DNA of 64,000 nucleotides from Micrasema longulum (lineage: Eukaryota > Arthropoda > Insecta > Trichoptera > Brachycentridae): contig JAGVSM010004546.1 of the NCBI GenBank assembly GCA_022494885.1, positions 1-64,000 on the forward strand, written 5' to 3'. Numbering within the stretch: position 1 is the stretch's first letter; each line of letters begins with the position of its first letter. Both the position numbers and the translations under genes were made by a program. Shown here one piece after another: positions 22,501-30,900 of this stretch. The notes under the pieces were generated by a model that searched no databases, was not told where the DNA came from, and saw nothing but the letters and a program-made list of their open reading frames with translations.

Positions 22501-25500
22501 TTGTATTCAATTTCCCGCAGGGCTCAAGTTTCTCATTATTAATGAACCCAGGAGAGATGGGTCCGATTTAACCCGGTAGTATTGAAAATTATCAATTATG
22601 TGTAAAGTAATTTGTATACGTGATTTTCCTTTACAAAATCGTACACAAAACATTACCGCACGTGTTTTTATTGATTCAGAACAAATTTCGATGACCAAAT
22701 GGTATGAAAAACCCCCAAAATACCTAAAATTTGAGTTTCAAAACTCGGTCTAATCTGACCAACCACCGCCACGCACGTATATTTTTGACCCAGCGGTCTT
22801 TAATAGTTAAGTGATATAAATGAGAAAAAATTGGTTTTGGCACAATTTTTAAAATACAAACATTTATCTTGGACTCCCTTTACTATTAGTTTCTGTCTCT
22901 GCTGGAACTGTTCGCTCCTGATTTTTATGTCGTTAATTGCCAGGGCTGCCTTCTCATACGCATCACACAGCGTCTGGCGATCCTGCTCACAGCGAGTCAG
23001 GGTACTGATGGCTGCAGCAGCGTGTTGCTCAACCACAGCGCAGATGGAGCGAGTATTTGCCACCCTGAAAATAGAGGAACCCCTACATCTAATTGTATGT
23101 CGGTAATGGCCAGGATTGCTTTCTCGTATGAGTCACGCAGCGTCTGGTAAGTTTTACAAACCAGTAGTCCCCCTGGACTTGTATGCTCTTCTTCCTGCAA
23201 TACTCTAACATTTCTATAGCTTTCTGATGGAACATTTGTCCGACCCCTGCCAACCTCTCATCTACACACCACCACTCAGGCTCCGGAGTACAAGGCGTTG
23301 GTGTCAATGGCTTCGGTTTTGACCTGCTTCTTGGCAGACTTAAGTCCTTAAATCCATTTTCATTCGTAATAAATTGGTTCACAGCATACTTACGTAGCCG
23401 TCAGCAGTGCTTTAAAATGACAGATTTCCTTTCAGATTAGATTAGATTGATCTCAGCCGGTGTGCCACAAGGGGGGGGGGTACATTCTCCATTTTTGTTT
23501 TCCCTTTTTATCAATCCAATAACCCAAAACTTCCCCTGTTCTTACCATTTATAAGCTGATGATTTGCAATTATATATTCATTTTGAAAACGATGACATTG
23601 ATCAGTAATGTCACATGCACTTGAGCATATCTCTTCACGGACCAATAATAATGGACTTCTCATAAATCCAACAAAAAATCAAGTTGTACTTTTTGGTAGT
23701 AAAAAAATGTATTCTAAAGTAGATGTTCCCATACTCCCTCTTTTCAAAATAAATGACACAGAAACTCCATTCATGACTTTAGCAAAAAAATATTATCGGA
23801 CATAAACATTTAGGGTGGCATGATCAGGTTAAAGAAGTTAGTACTAAACTAGCAGTTTGAACATTGGCAAGAAATAAAACATTAGTCCAGAGCTTACTTC
23901 TCCCACTCCTTGATTATACAAATGTATGTTACCCAAATGCTAATTCTGAACTACTTGAAAAGTTGTAACGATTGCAGAATGTCTGTATATGTTATATCTT
24001 TAATCTTCATAAATTTGGCCACACAACTGAATACCGTACGCAACTACACTGGCCCAGTATCAGACATAGAAGAAACATTCACATTCTATCACTTGTTCAC
24101 AATATTTTGAATAATCCCACAGCCTGTTTATCTAAGAGAGCTCTTCCAACCTGTATCACAAGATGAACTATCTCTCCGTTCTGGTAACGAGAGAACCCTT
24201 TCAATACCCACTCGGTCTATTTTTTTGTCTCATTCACAGTAGTAGCTGCTCGATTGTGGAATAATATAAATATCTTGCAGCAGAGAAAGAAAACACTTTT
24301 GAGAAGGGAATATAGAAGTCTAGGCATCTACAGGGCTTATGACCACCTGTCATTGGCTGATTTAAGTGGCCACTTTACACCCTGTGTAACATTCACCATT
24401 CTGACTATGTTCGAACATCCACATTTCCTCCATTCTTTCATCTGGTGACTTTTGTGGTGGGTGAGATTCATCCAGCTGAACCAATTCACCTACTAGGCAA
24501 TGCCTGAAAATAATTTTTCAATGTTCATACTTCTTCTTTTACCAGTTAGTTAATTCAACAATATCTGCTAACATTTGAAAATACTCAAAACATTGTGGAA
24601 TAATCTACCTACAAATGGTAGAGACACCTTATTTATTTACATTTAAATGAAGATTGAAATATCACTATGAAAATATTTGAATTTTTCCTTTTTCCTTCTT
24701 TCCTTCCCATCTCCTGTCTTCTCGTCACGGTATAGTGTAGATTTTCAGCATATCTTTGTTTCAAATTTTGTGCAAGAATCTGTATTAATATACCTAGAGT
24801 ATGTCCATACACTTCTAATTTTCTCAAACTGAACTGTTTGGGTAGGTAGGAAGAAATTACCTTGGGGCAATTTGCCTGCCCTTGTCGTCATCATCATTCC
24901 CTTTCCGCACCTGATGGTGCATAGGGCACTGTATTGGCACACCAATCGCAGCGTCTCTTGATCATTTTTGTTACAAAAAGGTAAGATGATCAGTCTTATG
25001 CTTCCGGTACCAGTCCAGGGGCTACGAAGTATTCTAGTGTGAAAACACCCTTTTTAAATAAATATTTCATACCAACCATGTCGGGAATCGAACCCGAGAC
25101 CTCTTGCATTGTAGGCAAACGCGCTGACCTTTACACCACGAGGCCGACGATGCTTACCTCAGCCTTACATAATCTACGGATCTTGATATTTGCGCATCTA
25201 TCCTACATAGTTTTACCGCACTGTTGCCGTTTATGTAAATAAATAAGTTTGCAATGCCTGCTGTTGCTGACAAGTGATCACTTTATAAACATTGAACAAT
25301 CAAACTAAATTTAACCCAATGATTGAACATCAATACTTAGGAACTTTTTCATTTTTTAAACATGTATGCGAAAGTTTCCTTGAAGAAGGTATTCATTCGC
25401 TCACTAACGAAAAAGGCTATATATCAATAAAAACAGTTAAATATTAGTACATATTAAAGTCCTTACTTGTTAATTATGTCTTCCCTTAATCTTAACTCAT

Positions 25501-26052
25501 TTCGCAGCTTTGTGTCCAAAGTCTCATATTGCATTTGCTGTTTTATTAAGTTCTGGGACTGTCTATCTTTAATGGCTTCCAAATCTTTGACTCGCTCTTT
25601 CAATTGCCAATGTATTGCATCTGAGGTCACCTGAACAAGCAAAACCAACCACAAAAGAAGATTGAGTCAATTTCATGTTTTTACATTTTATGCTGTTAAA
25701 CTTACCCTGAGCTTGATTATTTTTTCAGCTTCCCTAGCGAATTTGGCATTTAAAGATTGTGTGTTGTCCACGGGCAATTGCCTTTTCCTTAACCTAGATC
25801 CTTGAGCCAATGATTCAGCTTCTCTAGCCTCCTTTTCCCCATCACGTGCCATTGTAAACATTTCGTGTTGAGATTCACAATCATCCTAGAAAAATGTTTG
25901 GGTTACATAACCAATTATTTTCCATATTTGTATACAATATTTAGCCTCAAACTCATATTAAAAGTTTTTTAAATTTTCTTCATTATAAACAGGCTAAAAT
26001 ATTCATGAATAAAAATGATTCAGATATATTTATTTACCTGAAAACTTTCCAT
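13440..26052 (-). CDS. unrecognised coiled-coil protein (gene span, 15 or more exons)
   Basis: Exons on the reverse strand join to roughly 700 residues, mostly heptad-rich charged coiled coil (for example KERVKDLEAIKDRQSQNLIK and RQEKITEQMRNEADAFKAM). The start is MESFQ in a 15-nt exon. The end is lysine-rich (GAKSSKKKKKYSNLDKKSK) and stops at 13440. All junction phases agree except one, between 22884 and 21711, where a small exon is missing or a boundary is wrong. There is no signal peptide, membrane segment or catalytic motif. Centrosomal, kinetochore, ciliary or meiotic roles are all possible for such proteins and none can be preferred. Transcribed divergently from the ZMYND8-like gene. 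Confidence 0.8.
13646..13729 (-). CDS. coiled-coil gene exon 14
   Basis: 28 codons, acceptor ATACTTAG, donor GTCTGT (weak), phase 0 to 0: ADLIKRQYHEMMYGVKP, then a Thr/Ser stretch. Confidence 0.7.
14440..14556 (-). CDS. coiled-coil gene exon 13
   Basis: 39 codons, acceptor CTGTTTTAG, donor GTAAGA, phase 0 to 0: TEADPKIVLFNKKQLLQG, EVDPFLSDSSFDGFVYN. The acidic-serine segment suggests a linear binding motif (inference). Confidence 0.75.
14735..14998 (-). CDS. coiled-coil gene exon 12
   Basis: 88 codons, acceptor TACCACAG, donor GTAACG, phase 0 to 0. Starts ESLKDKNVSLQNELTTSLN. The last third is oddly hydrophobic (IIMYFPLLEIFPLFVFI) and may hide a short intron, but no donor with the right phase was found. 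Confidence 0.65.
15481..15540 (-). CDS. coiled-coil gene exon 11
   Basis: 20 codons between a TTTTTCAG acceptor and a GTAAGT donor, phase 0 to 0: LIEEEFFTVKTLLKNKIDQF. It connects two coiled-coil exons in frame. Confidence 0.75.
15588..15860. mobile_element. foldback/MITE with long inverted arms
   Basis: 15588-15676 and 15714-15798 are imperfect inverted copies (arms include GTGATTTATATCATATATCA and GGCCTAGTTCAGA). Another TCTGAACTAGCCC occurs at 15844-15857. The GGCCTAGTTCAGA ends look like terminal repeats of a small hAT-like element, which is inference. Confidence 0.6.
16365..16572 (+). mobile_element. tRNA-derived SINE S4
   Basis: Head with GGTTAGACGGCCAACTGAG and B box GAGTTCGATTCCC. 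Body CCTCTTTCCCACCTGCTGAC and an AAAATAGAGGCT hairpin region. Second copy at 36575-36772. Confidence 0.78.
16795..16890 (+). repeat. LINE 3'-end remnant with GCGCCCTT...AATGGC hairpin
   Basis: Contains TCTGTAGCTGCAAGACGTG and CAGCGCCCTTAAGGTGATTT, the same order as at 53402-53510. Confidence 0.6.
17315..17540 (-). CDS. coiled-coil gene exon 10
   Basis: 226 nt, acceptor TTTTGTAG, donor GTAAGT, phase 2 to 0. SHLEEEKKSLESNATSLSN, then RQEKITEQMRNEADAFKAM. Joins exon 9 as REQLNLETKS. Confidence 0.85.
17701..17777 (-). mobile_element. SINE S2 head fragment
   Basis: The reverse strand begins with a GTTGTGGTCTGTGG head and continues to CCACTCTACCACA. Same family as 30456-30640. Confidence 0.6.
17794..17978 (-). 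CDS. coiled-coil gene exon 9
   Basis: 185 nt, acceptor ATTTTGCAG, donor GTACGT, phase 0 to 2. ETLIELKSIKINNEELNHQI and LREQLNIVQEQLTSAREQ. Confidence 0.83.
18065..18130 (-). CDS. coiled-coil gene exon 8
   Basis: 22 codons, acceptor TATACTCAG, donor GTAATA, phase 0 to 0: ELEYKYKMALELETKKIDEI. It is too short to be seen as a long frame and was found by splice sites and phase. Confidence 0.75.
18373..18512 (-). mobile_element. SINE S2 copy
   Basis: The GAGTTGTAAATAACTCAATA segment and GTTGTGGTAGAGCAGGGTTC match the body and head of S2 on the reverse strand. Confidence 0.65.
18890..19022. repeat. dispersed repeat also seen at 38158-38220
   Basis: CTGACGTCACTGCGA and TGTAAATGGGGGTC on the reverse strand recur on the plus strand at 38158-38220. 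The family is unknown. Confidence 0.5.
19091..19265 (-). CDS. coiled-coil gene exon 7
   Basis: 175 nt, acceptor TTATTTTAG, donor GTAAGT, phase 2 to 0. Contains SVLKNKQIETINIQFNELKN and EKRIEKTAQQLQSLETLC. Confidence 0.82.
19788..20127. repeat. GC-rich triple repeat between two direct repeats
   Basis: Three imperfect copies of a TATCGGCCCTACGGGTCTAA unit (about 19838-19927) lie in AT-rich intron. The segment is bounded by AACTGTTACATGCT at 19797 and GACTGTTACATGCT at 20114. No coding potential. Confidence 0.5.
20202..20308 (-). CDS. coiled-coil gene exon 6
   Basis: 107 nt, acceptor AATTTCAG, donor GTAAGT, phase 0 to 2. VNEELKNLTVDFSAYREK, then SDLTSALKINDS. Confidence 0.82.
20830..20980 (+). 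mobile_element. SINE S1, decayed copy
   Basis: Ends with AATTCACTACTATAATTGGT, CCTGTTGCAGT and poly-A, as in S1. The head is barely recognisable. Confidence 0.5.
21185..21415 (-). mobile_element. SINE S3, decayed copy
   Basis: On the reverse strand the head carries GAGGTCCCGGGTCAACATG. The body includes the GATAATCAG and CATCCGGTGGTGCA segments of S3. Confidence 0.6.
21524..21711 (-). CDS. coiled-coil gene exon 5 (left edge secure, right edge uncertain)
   Basis: Donor GTGGGT after SQLSQ, phase 0. Contains FLRKEMENNRKREMEQSKEL and LRIQIDQANSLNTLLKG. The acceptor at 21711 gives phase 1, which does not match exon 4 (phase 0). Starting at 21685 would match but has a poor acceptor, or a small exon lies between. 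Confidence 0.65.
22060..22095. repeat. LINE 3'-UTR fragment
   Basis: CCCTCGGCACGGGAAACC is the inverse of the segment at 40818-40840, next to the LINE remnant there. Confidence 0.45.
22141..22538. mobile_element. MITE family M1, copy 2
   Basis: Collinear with 1059-1469. Begins CAATGAGGAAGTTC and ends in a decayed inverse. Sits in the coiled-coil gene intron where a small exon appears to be missing. Confidence 0.7.
22884..23064 (-). CDS. coiled-coil gene exon 4
   Basis: 181 nt with a strong acceptor (CCTCTATTTTCAG) and donor GTAAAG, phase 2 to 0, joining exon 3 in frame. Contains SICAVVEQHAAAAISTL and RQTLCDAYEKAALAINDI. Confidence 0.75.
23166..23395 (-). CDS. possible alternative or decayed exon
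   Basis: Open frame with LPRSRSKPKPLTPTPCTPEP and AGVGQMFHQKAIEMLEYCRK. A phase 2 to 2 exon is possible (weak acceptor near 23335, donor GTTTGT), which would fit between exon 3 and the next exon. Just left of it (23089-23155) is a second copy of the QTLxDxYEKAxLAIxDI segment, but in another frame. It may be a used alternative exon or the relic of a tandem exon duplication. Confidence 0.35.
23450..24765 (+). mobile_element. CR1/Jockey-type LINE, 3' half with broken RT
   Basis: ISAGVPQGG and YHLYADDLQLYIHF-like peptides (3478-3570 into the 20-kb block, i.e. 23453-23585) mark the polymerase palm, with frameshifts. Further on, SLGIYRAYDHLSLADLSGHF (24320-24380) is the C-terminal end found again in the foldback copies at 33410, 34550 and 47885. 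A second, different LINE tail follows at 24570-24760. Confidence 0.75.
24888..25148 (-). mobile_element. tRNA-derived SINE S3, best copy
   Basis: On the reverse strand: head with CGTGGTGTAAAGGTCAGCGC (A box) and GGGTTCGATTCCCGACATG (B box), then a body with CACTAGAATACTTCG, GATCATCTTACC, CCAATACAGTGCCC and GGAAAGGGAATGATGATG. This copy defines the family. Confidence 0.82.
25150..25232 (-). mobile_element. RTE LINE fragment
   Basis: CTCAGCCTTACATAATCTAC and TTGCGCATCTATCCTACATA match the RTE copies at 11135-12115. Abuts SINE S3. Confidence 0.65.
25467..25630 (-). CDS. coiled-coil gene exon 3
   Basis: 164 nt, acceptor CTTGTTCAG, donor GTAAGG, phase 0 to 2. Contains WQLKERVKDLEAIKDRQS and LRNELRLREDIIN, a strong heptad pattern. 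Confidence 0.85.
25706..25885 (-). CDS. coiled-coil gene exon 2
   Basis: 60 codons, acceptor TTTCTAG, donor GTAAGT, phase 0 to 0. Contains MARDGEKEAREAESLAQG, a basic RLRKRQLP, and FAREAEKIIKLR. Confidence 0.8.
26038..26052 (-). CDS. coiled-coil gene exon 1 (micro-exon)
   Basis: ATGGAAAGTTTTCAG before a GTAAAT donor gives MESFQ, phase 0. It is chosen as the start because it joins the next exon in frame. An in-frame ATG inside exon 2 is the alternative. Confidence 0.6.
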
Positions 26053-27534
26053 TTACGGGAAATAAACAATTTGCGTAATTTCTTTTACAAAATAAAAATA
26101 TTATAATATTTGGAGAAAAAACATAACAATATTTGAAAATTCTATTTTCAAAATAATTTTATTTTAAATGGTACCTACTTTGAGTTAGGTACTCCATTTT
26201 TTCAAATACGGGGTAAATATAAAAAATAATTCTATAAGTCATGCAGAGTAATGAGGCGCTACTTGCGTTATTACTCTGAATGTTATATTATAATTTTCAT
26301 TCACATAAAAATCTTATTTTATTTCCCAAAGAATATTTTTCTTTTGCTTTTGGCAATTTCGCATTGTCGCTGTTTCCATATATGTAAAATTAGCTAATTA
26401 ACTATAGTGGTGAAGTCTGAAAAATCTAAAATTATTGATGTTCCCATAAAACTGTAAATAAAACTAAAATCACAGGGTAATTCAATTTCGACAGAAGCAA
26501 GTGGCGGGCATGTTAATGTCGGTCAGAAAAAAATATTTATGAATGTTCAAAATAATAGAAAATAATTTACATAATACATATTATGTTTTAAACGGTGGTT
26601 TGAAATAAATAAACGTGTTCTTAAAATAATTTCACACTAAATGTGTCCTTGTATTTTCGTTTTTATTTGATTTTCAATAACATTTAGTCCAATATGGTAG
26701 ATACCAATTACCGGCAAATTCTCAAAAGATACAGCTGCCACTTACTATGTACGTAAATTAAAATATTATTTACATAGTAAGAATTTTATTATACGTCGTA
26801 ATAATCTGTGTTTTCTTTGAAGATAATGATTTTATAATTTATTTTAATTTAAATCAGAAAATAGACACTTTTGTCTGTCAAATCCGAAATAAGAATGTTT
26901 TTTGAGAAAAATAGAACGTTAACAAATATTATGGAGACATGCATAATTTAAAAAATAACTCTTGAACAAGAAGTGCCTATGGTGAATTTATTAGCCATCC
27001 TCAGCCAAGATTCAAACCGTCTACGACCACTGACGTTTGACAGAGTAGGAATAACAGTAACCTGTTTTATCTCCAAGAATTAAGATGTTCTAGTGTCGCT
27101 GTGTCGCTTGTTAAAATTCCCGTTCGGCATGAAAGTACGCGAGTGAGAACGAGATGTCAGTATATTATTTGTCCATTCTGTTACCGATCTGTATTTTCAG
27201 AGGTTTACTTTTCATGTGAGTATTTTATAACAAGAAATCCGGCAAGCTTGTGCGAAACGCGCTGTGAAGGTACTGGGCAAAAAGTATTGTGTACAGAGAT
27301 CTCATATCATATTTTCCAACACTACTGATTGCAGGTTTGATTACTTTCTTAACTTATTACGGTATTTGCGTTGTAATGAGGTATATGTACACCTAAAACT
27401 AATCTTCATGTACCATACTTTTATATAGTTATATTGTGAGGAATATCCATGTATGAGACTGGCTTCCAGGGAATTATGAAAGTCTTGTTGTGATTTAATT
27501 ACAACGGAATGTGAACAATTTATTACAGGAAGAT
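26053..27534. promoter_or_regulatory. divergent intergenic region
   Basis: Spacer between the start of the coiled-coil gene (minus) and the first coding exon of the ZMYND8-like gene (plus), so it should hold both promoters and the 5' untranslated exon of the latter. A candidate donor lies at GTGAAGGTACTGG (27261-27273). Two hairpins are present: AGAGTAAT...ATTACTCT (26246-26277) and CTTACTATGTA...TACATAGTAAG (26741-26781). No TATA box is convincing. The placement of promoters is inference. Confidence 0.5.
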
Positions 27535-27972
27535 ATGGAGGATGACCAACAGGGGGATAAATTACTCCTAACTTATGATTGCAATAGTCCCCAAGACAAG
27601 GATTCTAAGGTACTGAGTAGAGAGCTCAAGTCTCTTATAGACTCTGCCAAGGAATCTAAAATTATTAATGAATCCACACAAATCGTGCATAAGATCAGAA
27701 AGTCTAGAAAAGATATCTTCGATACGACTCTTCCGGAATCTCCTTCCGACAAAGTTGACCAGAGTAGGGCGAGCAGTGCCAACTCTAGCTCCAGCGAACT
27801 GTCTCAGCAGAAAGATGCCAAGCGCTCTATGCGCTCGCAGAATTCTGATTTTGTCATTAAGCAAAAGAAATTCCTCAAGGCTGTTTCTGGGAAACCAGAC
27901 TTGTCCGACGACAATACCGATATTGATATAGATGATTCTTCCAAAGTTAGTACCTGTGCTACACCAGAAAGG
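27535..27972 (+). CDS. ZMYND8: ZMYND8-like exon 1 of coding part
   Basis: Acceptor TTATTACAG at 27528, then six bases and ATGGAGGATGACC. 146 codons to a GTGAGT donor, phase 0. The product is acidic and Ser-rich, with VHKIRKSRKDIF and an IDIDDSSK patch. The start is the first ATG of the exon and is in frame. Confidence 0.85.
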
Positions 27973-30900
27973 GTGAGTCTATCAGCCGTTTTAGTGGTTA
28001 TGGTATATTTGACTAACTAAATCTAATTTTGTCACTGTACAGACAAATGCACATTATTACATAAGCTACAACTCTGCACGAAACTTCCAATGCAACTTCC
28101 TCAACCTTACAATACTAATTCAATATTTAAATGTCTGTCACCCTGCTTTTAAAACATTAACAGAATCATATCCTTCATTTGTTTTATCCATGGTTATTTT
28201 TTATGAAACATCTTCAATACTGGTTGACATACTTGTTTTCTTTTTATAAATGCGTTGAAATTATCACAAGAAGATTGATAAAATCACGTTGATTCATCAC
28301 AAGAAGATTGATATGATCACGTAGCAATTATACAAATGCGCTTTGTAACATAAGGAGCTGTTGCATGACATTCAAAATGGCGGTATAAAATTGATTATAA
28401 AATATCTTATTTGACCGAAATCATAATGGGTTATTTTTGTATTCATTATTGCTAGTGTTAACCATTCAAAAAGGGATCTCTAATGCAAAAAATGTTTTTG
28501 ATAGATTATTTTGTAAGTATTATTCAATCTGTTAACACAAACTATATCTCCCATAGTGAAAAGAATATTTCTCTGCGAATATTTCTCTCTAAGTACTAGA
28601 ACATTCTAATGACATTATTTTGAAATATAACAAATTGACATTCTTGTGGCAGGCGTTCTGTTATATCTATGCCCATTTTTTGACTAACATCTGATATAAT
28701 CATATTTCTACTTTAATAATGTAATATTGTTACATATTTCATGTAAATTCATCAGAAATGATGATCGATAAGAAATATGAATAAGAAAATGGAGTCAGGA
28801 TACATTTCCATTGCAAATGACTTGTGTGTACAAGATTATTGAAATGATCAAAGTTCTTCAAAGTGATCGGAGTCCTGATCCTGACCCTGATGTATGGGAG
28901 CGAAGTATGGACTTTGAAAAACAGGGATGAAAGTAAGCTGAATGCTGTCAAAATGTGATCTCTCGGGCGAATATGTGGTAAAACTATGTACGATAGATGC
29001 ACAAATGTTGAGATCCTTACATTATGTAAGGCTGAGACAAACATTATCGACAAAATCAAGAAAGGAGCTCTGCGCCGGTTTGGACATGTAGAGCGAATGG
29101 GCAGCGAAAGAACAGCTAAGAATATTTACAATGCGAATGTTGATGAATGCAGAAATAGAAGAAGACCGAGAAAGACATGGCATGACCAGATCCAACAAAT
29201 ACTTAAAGATGTCAACGGTCGGATTTTTTTTTTAAAGGATAAAATAAATATTTGCGTTCTTATGATTTACCCAAATATTTCATTTTGAGGGCAATTTTCA
29301 ACTAGTTGTAAATAACTCACTATTAGAAAATGGAATCGAGTTGGGGTAGAGTGGAATTCGAACCAATGAGTTCGAGTCCGAGACACTAGCCACAGGACCA
29401 CAACCCGAATAATCGGTGCGCGTGCGCCGATTATTATATAATATTAAATATATAATATTAAATATATTAAATTTTGGCGCCCCTTTTGGTGTAATGATTA
29501 AAACACCTGCCTTGTCTTATGTGGGTTTCGGGTTTGATTTCTAACGATATCACAATTATTGTCCCCTTATTCACCACTGTAATTGATCTCGGTATGTTGT
29601 GGTGGAAATAAAAATAATAGAGTCAGAAAAATTACAAGTTTTACACAAATATTTTAATTTTATAATAAATATTAGTAACAGTAAAGCTATGGTTTCCTAA
29701 AAAAGCTGTGCCGTTATCTAGCAGCCATGATATGCCGTGATGCGGTGGGCGTAACAAGACGGCCGTCTTAAGGTTGACTAGAGATGTCAACTTGAAGAGA
29801 GCAGTGCCGTTGTATAGAAACTGTGATCACCTAATTTTACTAACTTATTTTTTATATTGAAACTTACTGCGATGAAAAATGGACAATCTAGACATACTTA
29901 GCATTGTTAGTAAATGTATTTGGAAGATGAAAGTCCAATTCATGTTTACACTCATTTTCAGACACAAAAATGTGCACCGCTACACGAGAAAAAGTGTTTT
30001 TACCACTATGAAGACCGTCCTGCAAATAACGGCATCGCTGTTTGATGTTCTGCTCACAATTTAAGCTCTCTAAGAAACCTGCGCTGTCTGGTTTCTACAG
30101 ACATTTTAATGACGCCATCTACCGCTATGTGACGGCCGTTAGATGACGGTACCACTCTCTCTCAAACATCTAACAAAATACGAGCAAAATGTACTGTTTC
30201 ATCTAAACCTTTTTTGTGTTATTTCAATGCAACAACAAATTTTTAAAGATTGAATTTTTTCTGAAATTTTAATTACCCCGCTCGCAATTTATCCACTAGA
30301 AGCATTATTTAAAAAAAAAACATGTAAATTGTGTAATATCGACAGGTATATTAAATAAATAAATATGGAAAGTGTCGGACAATGTATGAAAAATAATAAA
30401 TAGGTAGGTATTAAAGTAAAGAAAAAAATTCTTGAGGTAAACAATTTTATTAAATCGGGTTGTGGTCCCGTGGCTAGTGTCTCGGACTCACGGACCAACG
30501 GTCCGTGGTTCGAATCCCACTCTACCCCAACTTGATTACCATTTTCTAATAGTGAGCTATTTACAACTCGTTGAAAATAGCCCTCAAAATTAAATATTTG
30601 GGTAAATCATAAGAACGTAAATATTTCTTTTTTTCAAAAAAATAAATAGTTATTTTTGCTTCAAATAATATAAGTACCTACATATTAATGTAGGTATAAA
30701 ACTTTTTTTAAAAACTTCAGAATCCCAAATTATGTTTTGTATTGAAGTTTATTTAGTAATTGGTGATGGATCAATAATTAAGTTTGTATTTAGCAATATT
30801 ACATTTTGAAAATGTTTTTATTTTTTATCTGAACTCATTACATTTCCCCTTTTGAAAGAAACAAATGAACATAACTATTGAATAATTTAGAAAATTCTTC

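Noticed and set aside
28739..29059. 106-codon reverse-strand gene
   Set aside because: It is the antisense of the RTE fragment at 28855-29222.
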